Assembly (NCBI GenBank): GCA_026119935.1
Contig: JALRMH010000023.1
Coordinates: 1-64,000, forward strand
From: Endothia cerciana
Lineage: Eukaryota; Ascomycota; Sordariomycetes; Diaporthales; Cryphonectriaceae
Direction of reading: 5' to 3'
Length of the DNA stretch: 64,000 nucleotides
Both the position numbers and the translations under genes were made by a program. Within the stretch, counting starts at the first letter, position 1; each line of letters opens with the position of its first letter. The notes beneath the pieces were generated by a model, which was given only the letters and a program-made list of their open reading frames with translations, had not been told where the DNA came from and ran no database searches. Below, in pieces: positions 10,937 through 22,858 of the stretch.

Positions 10937-13432
10937 GGGCGGGCGGGCCATACCAAGCAGTCTTGTGGACATGCTGGCGAGCCCTGTCATATCCGTAGGG
11001 CTCTTGTGTTCGTGTGCCCCGGACAGCATATTTCTCCTCTCATCAGATTCCCCTCATTCTCGCAAGCATTATCCAACGTTCCGAGTGAGAGCTGGGTTCA
11101 CCCTCCAGAATCCCGCCATGAAGTTTGAGATGTGAGATTGGGATAATTCCCAGAGACAATGTTCTCAGCGACATGTCCTCATTTCCTCCATGGCTCGAGG
11201 CAGTTGACCTCTGCAGCACAGGCACACAAAGCCTCTGCCACCTGGTCCGTTCCCTTGGGCGTCACCACACTGAGCCTGTGTCTCAAGATAATTGCCAGCT
11301 GTGCCATGCCCCCTTGAATAGACGTCGCCGGATGGCGTCCACTCACGTTACATGAGCATTGTCCGACAGATCCTGTTGCTCCTAGCCTGTTGTGTTGGAC
11401 TCGGTAAGACTACCTCCCGCAACGCTGCTGGGGCGCCCACCAGTGGCCGCCACCCCGAGCGCCTCCGTCGGCGCCGACTACTGCACACTCCGACTGTACA
11501 ATGTTGATATGAGGGCTCGCAGAAGAACGCGTGTTCTTCGGGGAGCGTGCGTAACACGCCGTGGCCGCGGGCCACGAGGTCCGCCGCTGTACCAGAATTC
11601 GAGCACTGTACGTACTCACCGGGTCCGCCGGAGGGCTCCCGACAGCCTCGCAACGACAAAGTTGCGTCCTGTGGGAGCCTCTCTCGGCCGACGCGCCTTG
11701 CAAAAGCCGAAAGCCAGGTTCACAGGTAAATGTGATTACGACACCTATCTTGAGATTATCGCCTGGAAACTTGGGTCGGTTGGGAGCAAGCACGGGGTGA
11801 GAACCCTATAGCCTTTGGGCCCTATAGCGTCGGGCCCTTATAGGCTATAGTTTCGGGCCCTCGTCTCACAGGCAACTACGGAGAATAATCAAGCAATAGG
11901 AAGAAGGCCTTCTATAGCGAACGGCTATAAGGCTCCACCACGTGCCCACCTAGACATCAAAAGGCTTACGTAGCAGGTCCCCTGCATCCCGTAACCCCCG
12001 GGGCAAGTTAGCTTTAGGCTCTTCGCTTTTGCTCTTTTAGTGCCAAGCGCACCGTTACATGTTCCCACCTATTGAAGCTTAGGGCCCTGTATGCCGCGCC
12101 GAACCCTATAGCAGCATATAAGACTACAGTATATCATATCTCCAATGAGCTGCTAGCGACGGTAGCGGCGGGCGCCAACACTCATTTTTGGTGTGGGCAA
12201 ATTTTCATCGTCTGGTTGGCGCGATGGCTATCCACCCCGTCGCGAGTCATTAATGTAGATTCCATGCGCGCAGCTGTTCCGTACCGATTTACCCCTTTGT
12301 AATGGAACGATTCTGAACAGCATCTGCGGTCGCGTACTCTAAATCTGTTTCCAGCCGTGCCTGGGGTGAGCATGGCCACCTCGGAAGGATTCCGGTTCGG
12401 ATCTCGCCTTGGTGCACCGAGATAGTGGTACGCATGATAGCCGTCTTGGCAATCACATGGCTCGCCGTAGGGCGGCTTTGCAATCGCTGCGGGAGGCGAT
12501 AAGAGAGGCTCAAAAGCTAAGCCTGAGGGTGGGTATGATCGCTTAGCTGCCCCTGACTGCTCGGGTAAGTCAAGCGCCTCACCCCTGACTGAGTCGCTGT
12601 CGGGATGGCTACCCCTGGGGCCCCGGATTTCCAATCTGAGCGGCTGATGCCACTCTGACCTGCGCCTCCTCGAACCATCGAACATGAGACGACGCGGCCC
12701 CTGTGTGATATGTGATAGGGCCTCGAGACGGCTTCCCGTGAGTCGTGTGAAGAGTGGCCGCAGGACTGGCAGGCTTCCGACGTTGGCTGCTGTCTTCAAC
12801 TAGACGGCAGTAAAGCTGCGGGGTGTGTCCCTCATAACTTAAGTGTCTTGCAGATCATGGCTCTCAAGGAGTCACGGACGAGGAGACTTCCGTCTCTTCA
12901 CGCAGGAGATCTGATGAGTTCTGGAAGTATGAAAGAAAGATCCCCCCCCCCCCCAAAAAAAAAAAACTATGAGTGCCCTGATAAGTGATGCGCATGGTGG
13001 CATATACACAGACGCAGAAAATCTAGCAGGAATAACTTCACCTGTAGCTTTATGTCAAGGATTCACAACATCGACAGCGAGATAGTGAGGATAAATCTTA
13101 GGTCAGCCGCAATAATAAGAAAACAATACTACAAATTATCTCTTCTACCAGATTGGGATTCAACGGGGACATGCGGGCTCGGAAGAGAAAGGTTTTGTCT
13201 ATGGAGTATAAGTGCCCAACAATACCAACAGCTTAGCTTGGTCTCAAGGCCAGTCTAACAAAGAAAAATCATCCTTCATGTACAACCAACCCAGTCCAAC
13301 ACGTAAAAATAAAAAAAAACGCCCCGCTACCAAAGTCTGGGGAGATGCTGCCTACTGTAGCACTTCACGTCTCCTCGGACGGCCTCCCGCTGACATCGCG
13401 CCTACTTCGCCATTCTGGGCCCAGCGAGGCCC
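10937..13432. other. gene-poor stretch with repeat remnants
   Basis: About 2.5 kb without a supported gene. An ATG at 11352 opens a short frame with a signal-peptide-like start (MSIVRQILLLLACCVGL), but I cannot build a convincing protein from it. From 11801 to 12112 there are repeated CCCTATAG motifs and a 300-bp-spaced direct repeat. C13 followed by A-rich sequence lies near 12942-12966. The base composition is patchier than in the flanking genes. Confidence 0.4.
11801..12112. repeat. 12-bp direct repeat flanking a hairpin-bearing segment, possible element remnant
   Basis: GAACCCTATAGC occurs at 11801-11812 and again at 12101-12112, starts exactly 300 bp apart. Inside, CTATAGCC (11806-11813) and GGCTATAG (11843-11850) form an 8-bp inverted repeat around further GGGCCC motifs. 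No transposase frame is visible. It could be the relic of a small non-autonomous element or a solo repeat. Confidence 0.35.
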
Positions 13433-14053
13433 TCACGAGGAGGCAGAGGCAGGAGCATCGGTCTTGATGTTCACAGGGGTTATTGCGCCAAACAGCGTGT
13501 TGTCTTCATTCCAGGTCAGGGCCCACGCTGCAAACCCCTCAATCTCCACCTGCCTGGCCCAGAACTTCGCCTCCACGTCAGAACCATCGATGTACACAAG
13601 CTGCTTGCCGAAGACGGTAATGCCAATGGTAGCGTTGGCCATGGCGCTGACGGGGGCCAGGCCGGTATCGGTGGTGTTCAGGTGTAGGCCTCCAGGAGAG
13701 GTTCCGTTGCTCAGGGTGGCTGTGGCAGTGCTTGTAGTCGCAGCTGCAAGGGAGGGAATGTCCCATGTAACTGACAGCAGGCTCGCAGCGGTTGAGTTTG
13801 CTGCAGCGATGTACAAATTGCCTAGTGAGTTTGTCAGACATCAGCGCCTTGGGATAGTCGGCCCTCGACTCGAAGCAGCAGAACACGCACCATCCGTTGA
13901 GCTGTAGAGAACGGGATATCCAGAGATGTTTGTGCCATAGGCGTAGAGCGTCACGTCCGTCGTGGTGGCGGAGGTGCGCCTGGGGGCAAGGGGCCAGGGG
14001 AGCGCCAGAGTGCCCGGCAGAGCAATGATGGGGATGAAGCTTGTCCAACGCAT
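13433..14053 (-). CDS. small secreted protein, 183 aa
   Basis: Two exons, 14053-13891 and 13821-13433, join in phase (donor GTGCGT, acceptor CACTAG) to give 183 aa. The start MRWTSFIPIIALPGTLALP is a clear signal peptide with a likely cleavage around residue 20. The mature chain is Thr/Ser/Ala-rich and beta-prone with N-glycosylation sequons (NIS, NST, NGT, NTT, NAT) and no Cys-rich pattern. The context YAYGTNISGYPVLYSSTDG suggests a compact beta fold. I recognise no enzyme family. It is probably an extracellular protein of unknown role; its neighbours are also secreted or tailoring enzymes. Confidence 0.7.
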
Positions 14054-15457
14054 GCTGAAAGATTGATGGGGGGGGAAATGAGTGAAGGATACACGGAAGC
14101 AAGTGTCTGGATGATAGATACCGTGGAAATGAGCGACGGGAAGACGAAGTAGCTTGTGCTGTCCGTGGATGCCCACAACGACCATCTCAGCAGGAGTCCC
14201 AAGCGCTCTTGTATGAGCCTCCAAAGGCTCAGTGCTTCTATTTCTGACCTCCTCGTCGTCGACATCTCGGATATCGAGCTACACGGGCCATCCGACGCGT
14301 ACTGCGTAGTACGTAGACATACTGCAGGGCGCGGTACTTTGGCTGCATCGGGCATGCTATTGTTTTACCAGAGTATCCGCATGGTCCACAATCATCGTGG
14401 GTAGTCCCGGCCCTTCGACGTCAGCAAGCCCGGTGGGGTCTGTGAGCGGGTCGGCGTTGTCTCCATTGCAGCCATTTTGAGCTGTCCACGGACCAATCCG
14501 ACGTGATACATGAGGACTGAGTGATCGAATTGGGAACACCCGCACGGACGGCCCACATTTAGCATGACGAAGATCTTCATCTTAACCATTGCACCCTGAC
14601 ATATAAGCTTTCTATGGCCCGGAAACACTCCATAGCTATAGTGGCGCATGCAAAGACACTATGTAGTTATAACCCTAAGGTCAAGATTCAACGGAGCCCC
14701 ACAATGAGTTTCCAACGACTCCTATTCCGTTCCCCCTGACAGCTCAAAAAAGCAATAGCCCCACCCGGGCTGACGGATAAGGCCTGTCTTATTGGGTGAA
14801 TCCGGCAAGTCTCTTTGGTCAATAGTCAACCTCACGATGGCACCCACAGTGGATATCACGGCGCGGCTTCACCTCAGGGCCGACGTGCTTTTTCTCCTCG
14901 TAAACTGTATGTGATGGTGCGGCTGAGTGACGAGGGACCACTTGACGCCGCCCACTTTTGTTCTCGGACGGTCTGTTGCTATTGGTCGATCAGCAATGTA
15001 TCTATCTATCTATTATCATCGCGTGTTTACCAACATCGATCTAGGTATGCTTAGACACGCGGCCTTGTGGATATCCTCAAAACATTACTCCTTGAGCTTC
15101 AGCATAAGCCTTCCTGGCTAAGCCTTTCGGGCGCCGAATCTCACACACTCCCCTCCTAACCGAGATGCCACTACCGTGTTCATGCGTAACGCGATGTGCC
15201 TTCGAGTCGTCACTGCGATGTCTAGTTTCGGCCGAGGTGACCCGAACTCGGATTTCACGAGCCATACCTAGGTATTCCCTCGTGGCCTATCCCTTCGGGC
15301 ATCTCATCCTTCAGATATATAACACTGTCTTGGCGGAGAGTTCAACAACGACGAGTCCCTTCATCACCACCCACCTTCTATCCCATCTCATTCTCTCATT
15401 CTATCTTCTTACTTTACCGAGTCTCTCTTTACATCGACCTCGTACACTCTTTTGGTC
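14054..15457. other. divergent intergenic region upstream of laccase
   Basis: Promoter region for the secreted-protein gene (minus) and the laccase (plus). TATATAA is seen at 15316-15322. Otherwise I see nothing that I can support. Confidence 0.4.
15316..15322 (+). promoter_or_regulatory. TATA box of the laccase gene
   Basis: TATATAA sits 136 bp before the laccase ATG and is followed by a pyrimidine-rich leader (many TCTC/CATT steps), typical of strongly expressed fungal promoters. Confidence 0.5.
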
Positions 15458-17354
15458 ATGTTCTCCTATCTGTGGGCACTTGCGGCCCTTCCGGCTGTCC
15501 TCGGCGCCCCTAGCCACTCTTTTCCCAATGAGCTCGACCATTCCCTGTCCAAGAAATCATGCGTCAACAGTGCTTCCGACAGATCATGCTGGGGGGATCA
15601 TGATATATCCACCAACTATTACGACGTCGTACCAGATACTGGAGTGGTCCGAGAATACTGGTTCAATGTCGAAAATACAACCGCGGCTCCTGACGGCATT
15701 GAGCGCATTGTTCTCGCCATCAATGGCTCTGTGCCCGGTCCAACCATCATTGCCGACTGGGGTGACGAGATCGTGGTTCACGTGACGAACAACTTGCAGA
15801 ATAATGGAAGCTCAATCCACTGGCACGGTATTCGCCAGAACTATACAAATGTACGCTCCAGGTTCCATAGCTTCCTATCTTCTCCCCTCGGGTTTTGGTC
15901 CGTGCGATCTTCTGACATCAGGCTCATTATAGTATATGGACGGCGTTCCTTCGGTTACCCAGTGCCCCATTGCTCCTGGAGATACGCAGACCTACAAGTG
16001 GCGGGCTGTGCAGTATGGAAGCAGCTGGTATCACTCGCATTTCGCTGTTCAAGCTTGGGACGGTGTTTTCGGTGGCATCCTCATCAACGGGCCAGCGACC
16101 TCCAACTACGACGTGGACCTGGGCCATGTCTTCCTGAATGACTGGTCACACCAAACAGCTGAAGTTCTCGCTCTGGACGCTGCCTCGTCCGGGCCCCCTA
16201 CTGTCAGTTACTTGATTGAACCGCCGTCAGTCAAGAGACCCCTCGCTAACTTGATGTAACAGCTCGACAACTGCCTCATCAACGGCACAAACACCTGGAC
16301 CGAGGACGATGGTACGGTCGTTGGTTCGCGTTTCGAGACAAACTTTGTGGCTGGCACCAGATATCGTATCCGTCTTGTCAACGGTGCTGCTGATACCCAC
16401 TTCCGCTTCACCATCGACGACCACATCTTGGAGGTGATTGCAAGTGACTTTGTGCCCATCAAGCCCTACAACACGACCAACCTCAGCATTGGTATGGGCC
16501 AGCGCTACGACATCATCGTCACCGCCACTGAGACGACCGGCAACTTCTGGATGCGCGCTATCCCCCAGGAGGCTTGCTCCGACAACGACAATGTCGATAA
16601 CATTCTCGGAATCATCCGCTACGACAGCTCTTCTACCGATGACCCAACCACGTCTGTCTACAGCGATCTGTCCGACTCTTGTGCTGATGAGGACGCCTCT
16701 GACCTTGTTCCATACTTGTCGGTTGACGTGGGCAACGTTGTGGAGGAGGACGACGAGGAGGCCGGCGTGACTTTCTCCACCACCATCAAGTGGGCCATGA
16801 ACAGTGTCTCTTTCGTGTCGGAGTGGGACTACCCCACTGTGATGGCAATTGCAGAGGGCAATGACAGTTGGACCAGTGCTGAACACGTCTGGTCCCTGCC
16901 CGACGCCGACGAGTGGGTGGCAATGATCATCGAGACCGACTTCGCCCAGGCACACCCAATCCACCTTCACGGTCACGACTTCTGGGTGGTTGGCACCGGC
17001 GATGGAACCTACGCCAACGACACTCTTCAGACGGTCGACGCGCCTCGTCGTGACGTCGCAATGCTTCCCGGCAACGGATGGGTGGCCCTTGCTTGGAAGA
17101 CCGATAACCCCGGCGCCTGGATCATGCACTGTAAGACAACCGTTCCGTTTTCCCAACAGCTCCTCGCGGATTATGACTGACTTTTCTCAGGCCACATCGC
17201 ATGGCACGCTGATGAGGGTTTCGCGCTGCAGTTGGTCGAGCGGGAGTCTGAGATCAACGCCCTGCAGGATAACGCTTATATAAACAACACCTGTGCCAAC
17301 TGGGATACTTATACCGCGGAAGACAACATCTTTCAGGACGATTCTGGTATCTAG
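15458..17354 (+). CDS. laccase (ascomycete three-domain multicopper oxidase), 564 aa
   Basis: Four exons in phase: 15458-15850, 15933-16202, 16263-17130 and 17191-17354. MFSYLWALAALPAVLGAP is a signal peptide. The four copper motifs are present: HWHGIRQ (His 121 and 123), SWYHSHF (165 and 167), HPIHLHGHDF (from 452) and HCHIAWHADEGF (from 510). The codon for the T1 cysteine 511 is split by intron 3. The protein ends in DSGI, the C-terminal plug typical of ascomycete laccases. Laccases oxidise phenols and related compounds with O2 outside the cell. The T1 axial position (Cys +10) is Phe 521, where ascomycete laccases usually have Leu; Phe is linked to high redox potential in basidiomycete enzymes. 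Pigment, lignin or phenolic detoxification are all possible roles. Confidence 0.95.
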
Positions 17355-19031
17355 TAGATAGGCTCACACATGGGTCAGTAAGAGTGGCAATATGTCCTTT
17401 TGGGGGGCTATTACTTGGTGTACAGTAGTTGGGCTCACATTACGCGGCTTCTTGGGTGCTTCGGTGTTTTGGACATTAGACAAGCGGGATCATGAAGAAG
17501 GGATAGCAGGGGGATTTGGATATCAGAATTTCATCAACGACTCAATTGGCTTTCCTCTTGTTTTTTCTTCCGATCAGGGTAAGTTGCACCCTACCCAGGT
17601 CGTCAGTGACACTCAGAATCTGTGGGTGGCATTAACATCGGACCTGAATAATGTTAAAAGAGAGTGTGTGAGGCTTGAATCTCTTCATCTAGCTAGCTGA
17701 CTACTCAAGGAAACGGCCTATTTATGCGCCACCATCGCGAGGCTTTTTCTGTCCAAGGTGAGTCAGTCTAGCCTGTTGACGCGTCAGCGATGTGAAGCCA
17801 TCGTGACCTAGCCTGGCGCTATGGGCCGCTGTGGGCCTTATAACCAACAAATAATTGATATTGACAGTTCATGGCCTAGCAACGAGATGGAAAAGATCAA
17901 GCTCTCTCAAGTTCCATCATATAGCTTGGCCCGTTTAGACCGAGGCAGTCTTGCTTTTCGTAATCGACAGAAGCCAACAAACATGCAGCTGGTGGCTACG
18001 GATGGCGAGCGTTGAAGTGTGACAACGATCTGGAACGACACATGCTAATTGTCCCAAGCAATCACTCCATCGGAGCCGAAAATAAAAAGTATATCATTAC
18101 GTCATCCTTGCGCAATAACTCTCTGGGCCGTAGCCTATGATGCAGTGATTGGAGCCATATAAACGGTTACAAACACATTTGCCGCTCAACCGTTGCAACA
18201 TCCCTCTGAGGGAAAGGAGGAAAAAAAACAAAGGGTTAAAAATCAAAGGACTCTTGGAGATTACTCTGGAGCCTGTAATCTGTGCAGTAGAACAGGTTTC
18301 CCCATTGAAAAGTCTCATTGAACCCACCCTTGTATGCAACTCTTAAGGTTAGTGCTCGTACGTTTGAAATTCCTGCAGGTGATCTGTTTCGCTTATACGG
18401 CATATAATACCCGGGCTATGGTTACCTTGGATATTGTCCAACCAAAAGCCTTGCTTTTTTGTCTCGCACAGCTGTCAAACCAACAAGACCCAGTCACGGC
18501 ATTCGGCGCCGAAAACGAACCGCTCGTTGATCCAATAAAGTCGCGCCCGGGATGATCGGATGCTACCCAAGAGCCGAAGGTGACTGACTGGGCATCGACG
18601 CCCAGGTCTGGATCGTAATTCTCAGAACAAGGATCACATGCTGGGACGAGTAGGATGGTCATCGTCATCCTGGCGAGCGATCCAACGCGCCTGCAGGCTG
18701 CAGCAGATAGAAGATACCTCCTCACAGAAGTATGAAAATGTGCATTGGTACCGGCGACAGTCATCCTTACCTTGATCGTGCTTGTGTCGGAGAATAGCTG
18801 GGCCAATGTTGAGGTTGTTTTTCGGCAACGAGTATCTGGAAACGAATATGTGACCCTTCCCCGGAGACCGTTCTGAAGAGGTGGGTCATCTGCACGAACC
18901 GTCGTGGACCCTGGACCGGATATCAGCTACAGTTGATATCTCCGCCGCACGTCTACATATAGTATCCACGTCGCCCCATCAAACCGGGTGGCACGGTCTC
19001 CTGCATCTCGACCCCAATACTGAATGACACC
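17355..19031. other. intergenic region between laccase and P450
   Basis: About 1.7 kb of relatively AT-rich sequence. No domain-bearing frame, tRNA or tandem repeat was seen. It should contain the laccase 3' end and the P450 promoter. Confidence 0.4.
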
Positions 19032-20871
19032 ATGGCTCCAACCATAGACACGAGCCGGCTCCTTGGCCTCCTTCAATCATCCGCCACATTGGCATGCGCT
19101 GCGCTGCTCCTGGTATGGTCTCTTCTCGAAAGGCAGTCCTTACTTGGAAATATGCGAAAGACGGCGTTCCATTTACGCATCTATGCTGACCAAGACAATC
19201 ATAGGTTGTGGGCTACGTCACATATTCCGTCGTCTACAACCTCTTCCTGTCGCCATTGAGCAGCATCCCCGGTCCGAAGCTATGGGCTCTATCCGGGCTT
19301 CCCTATGCCAGATGGTACCTCAGCGGCCAGGCTCACAAGCAAATGCAGAAGTTGCACGAGAAATATGGTGATGTTGTGCGCGTTTCTCCGAACCAAGTCT
19401 CATTTCTAGATCCAAAGATCTGGAAGGAGACTATGGGCCACCGCAAGGCCGGTCAGCTCGAGAATCTCCGGGACCCAACGTTCTTCGCCCTCTCGAAGAA
19501 CAGCATCATCGGTGCCATCGACACGCAGGAGCACAGCCGTCAGAGACGTATCATCTCCCATGCCTTTTCCGCCCAGAGCATGGTCGAGCAGCAACCCCTG
19601 ATCCAGGGCTACGTGGACCTGCTTATGCGGCGCCTGAAAGAGAAATGCCAGGCAGGAACTGAGGCAGTGGACATGACGACTTTCTACAACTTTGCAACAT
19701 TCGATATCATCGGGGACCTCGCATTTGGCGAGCCTTTCGGATGCCTTAACGACTCGACATATCACCCGTGGGTTGCGTTGATCTTTGCAAGCATCAAACA
19801 AAGCATCTACCTGTTACAGGTTCGCCGCAACTTTCCCGCCGTAGACCGATTCATCCAGAAGCACCTCATGCCATACTTTTTGGCGAAGCGCGTGGCGCAC
19901 CACGAGCTCACCCGAGCGAAAGTTGCCAAGAGGATGGCTCTGCAAGGTGAAAGGCCGGACTTTATGCAGCCCATGTTAACTAAGGACGCCGAGGGGGGAG
20001 ATGTCAGTCCGCCACCCCAAGATCCCTCATGTCTATGGTCCTTCAGCAATGACAGGATGCTTCAAAACAGAATCACTGACGGCGAAGTAGAAAATGACCC
20101 TCGAACAGCTCAGACTCAACGCGTCTCTTCTGATTATTGCAGGCTCCGAGACGACCGCGACCGCCCTTTCTGGCGCCACCTATCTGCTGGGGGCCCACCC
20201 TGGTGCCTTAGCCAAGCTCACGGCAGAAGTCCGGTCGTCTTTCTCGTCAGAAAGCGAGATCACGCTTGTGAGCGTGCAGAAACTGAAGTACATGCTTGCG
20301 GTCCTCGACGAGTCCCTGAGACTGTTCCCTCCAGTCCCGAGCCCGCTGCCTCGCGTCGCCCATGAAGGTGGAGACGTCTTCTGCGACACGTTCTTGCCCG
20401 AGAATGTGAGTTGAAGACACAGGCACGTGAACAACATAAAAAGAAGAAGGAATATCTGATAGATTTTGTGTACAGACAGTGATCAATATCTGGCAATACG
20501 CAATGTTCCGGTCGCCCAGGAACTTTGCCCTTCCCAACTTGTTCATTCCGGAGCGGTGGCTCGGGGATGCCCGCTTTACGAACGACAAGAAGGAGGCAGT
20601 GCAGCCGTTCTCCTATGGGCCTCGCAACTGCGTCGGAAAGAAGTATGCGATATATCCAGTCGCGCATCTGAGGCTCTTTCTACACGTGATACTAACGAGA
20701 TGTGTTCATAGTCTGGCGTACGCTGAGATGAGGTTGATACTGGCAAGGGTGATTTGGAATTTCGACATAGCGCTCGCTGAGCCCAACGTAGACTGGATCG
20801 ACAGCAACGAGACCTATTCTCTTTGGGAGAAGAAGCCGCTCAATGTCCATCTGAAGCCGAGGATGATGTGA
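19032..20871 (+). CDS. cytochrome P450 monooxygenase, 506 aa
   Basis: Five exons in phase: 19032-19112, 19205-20002, 20091-20405, 20476-20642 and 20712-20871. The N-terminus carries an ER membrane anchor spanning intron 1 (LACAALLLVVGYVTYSVVY). PGPKLWALSGLP is the proline hinge. The I-helix O2 motif is AGSETT (about 310), ESLR (about 367) is the K-helix ExxR, FIPERW follows, and FSYGPRNCVGK has the haem-ligand Cys at about 450. The codon after it is split, giving CVGKNLAYAEMRLI. Sequence style resembles fungal CYP families of the isotrichodermin-hydroxylase type, which hydroxylate terpenoids or other metabolites; the substrate cannot be read from sequence. A redox partner is not encoded nearby. 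Start, anchor and stop fit a complete gene. Confidence 0.92.
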
Positions 20872-22177
20872 AAAGCCGCAGCAGTCAGTCTCCTACGTAC
20901 CCTAGGTAGGCAACTGTTTGAGACAGTGGCAGGCACACGGGAACTTATATAACCAACAAGAGCAAGACTTTGGTACTGTGGATAACTGGATAATGGAGTG
21001 TGACCAGGCCTAGCGCCCTTCAATCAAGTTTTCACGTATTCATAGCTGGTGCAGGTCAATCTCAGAGTTGCTACTCAAAGACAAACTATTGTCGTTGTCT
21101 GAAGTCTAGTCACGGTGAAATGACGGGCAATCAACCGATCTTGTGGTCGACGAAAGATGTCCAGGCCTGGTAGCAGACATGGAAGATGTGGGTCATCATC
21201 TACCACATTATGATCACGACCTTCGCTGGCCTCTTCACGTTCGAGCATCACGAATCCGAGACAATCAGCAGCCTGGAAGTACATCGCGATCGCCCCCGGC
21301 ACCACCACCGAGGCCCAGGCGGGTGGGCATATGATGGACCGGATCAGGCGGCGCCTCTCCACCACCCATCTAGTGCGGCCGGTACGGCTGAGCGGTCCAG
21401 ACGACGGCCCGCTGGGTGCTGGACAACGCCGGCGTTTCGATCCATGCCATGGGATCCTCCACGTACCCGGCTGGTTTTGCTGGCCTACACCTCGGGTGAG
21501 TTCAAGCACGCCGCATCGGCGAGTGTGGCATGTCAGGTACATATGCACACCTTTTGGCTTTGCATCCCCAATCTTCACGCTAGACTTGCATGATCGACTG
21601 AGTTATAGTCAGGGCCATACGCTTTTAGCGTTGACATTATTGATCGCTAGATACCCGTCTGTTGTGCCGTCATTTTCTAAAGGCCAAGATGTGAGAGCAC
21701 CAGGCAGAGATGAGCGAGAGACGGCAGAATGAGGACACCCGCGACCCATCTCCTAGAGCTCGTGTGGAACCGGCTAAATGCCGTGCGTGGCTATAAATAG
21801 GGCGCACCCAGAGCTTCTTTGTCTGCTAGTTTTTTTGCTTCCTGCAACGACCAGAATTATTGACGGAACCTCTCAGCCACCAAAATGCAAAGCCTCGTTT
21901 CCTTCCACTGCTCACGGACAAATTTTCGCCAGATAGACCACACCCCCTTCCCCGCTCAGACACCCGAAAGAGAGCCTGCTAACACTCACGAAAGGGGAAT
22001 CGAACGAGGTAGCCTGAGAGGGAAGTCAGAAGCATGGGAAAAGCTCGACTGAGATGCACTGTTGCCACAGTGCCACAGTGCATTGGAGAATGTGCATCGC
22101 AAAGTCGATTCCAGGAGTTGCCTTGATGTGGAATTGTAACACTGCCATATAGGAACAGGGAATTGAAATTTTTTCAT
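20872..22177. other. intergenic region, no supported gene
   Basis: About 1.3 kb between the P450 stop and tRNA-Thr. Frames of 130-170 codons exist on both strands near 21075-21730 but have no domain, no coherent composition and no splice logic. Nothing else is seen. Confidence 0.35.
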
Positions 22178-22258
22178 GCCTCTATGGCGTAGTGGTAGCG
22201 CGTCGCACTTGTATCAACCGCAATGCGAAGGTCTCTCGTTCGATCCGGGATGGAGGCA
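22178..22258 (+). tRNA. tRNA-Thr(TGT) with a 9-nt intron
   Basis: Acceptor stem GCCTCTA pairs with TGGAGGC (one G-T), discriminator A. The D-stem is GCGT/GCGC, anticodon stem TCGCA/TGCGA, T-stem TCTCG/CGGGA (one T-G) around TTCGATC. The anticodon loop reads CT-TGT-A followed by 9 extra bases (22214-22222) before A; removing them gives CTTGTAA, the standard Thr loop, at the canonical position after nucleotide 37. A T-run near 22289-22296 serves as Pol III terminator. Nine nucleotides is short for a fungal tRNA intron. Confidence 0.88.
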
Positions 22259-22287
22259 TAATTTTGCCAGCGTCAGCCAGGATGATC

Positions 22288-22297
22288 TCTTTTTTTC
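22288..22297 (+). terminator. Pol III T-run after tRNA-Thr
   Basis: A run of about seven to eight T lies some 30 bp after the tRNA end, as expected for RNA polymerase III termination. Confidence 0.55.
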
Positions 22298-22858
22298 TGT
22301 CATCTTTTTTCCTGTTCTTCTTAGAAGACCACAGGTGCTCTTGTTGGACTGGCAGTATATAAAGCTTAGGTCTCAACATCGTAGCTAATACATGCTCATG
22401 CTGCCCGGGCTATGACGGAAATCTATGCCCAAGCGAGAGGACAGCCCGGCAACATTCTCAGCTTCTGATCCAGGAACATTCGATCTGGAGATGTCTTCAA
22501 GGCATTGGATGCCAGTATCAATGATCGCGATCTCTCATGCCATCCTCCTTTAGAAGATGAAGGACGACGGCAGTTCGAGTCTGCGACTTCGACACTGTGG
22601 ACGTAGACTCCAGTGATGCGCACGGGAATCAGGACACAGGCCATATGCATGTAACGAAGAGAAACGTGTTCGTAGTAATGCATTTGAATGTGAAGTACAT
22701 GCGGATCTAGGGATTCTAGCATAGCGTCTGCGGGACAATCTTGAGTTCTCCTCGTTTTCAACCAAGCGGGTGGAAAGGGATTCCATCATCAAGCCAGCTG
22801 CTTGTTACACACTTCATCCAATAAACACTGCGGGTGGTCTTGCGCCCTCGTTGATATA
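22298..22858. other. intergenic region
   Basis: About 560 bp between tRNA-Thr and the 3' end of the minus-strand peroxidase. I see no gene or repeat. Confidence 0.35.

Noticed and set aside
11410..11793. Minus-strand frame with a phrase like a sushi repeat (ITFTCEPGFRL)
   Set aside because: Only one short match, no paired cysteine spacing, no start or splice logic, and sushi modules are not expected in these fungi.
21075..21732. Overlapping frames of 130-170 codons on both strands
   Set aside because: No domain or compositional sign of coding; they overlap each other and have no supporting splice sites.
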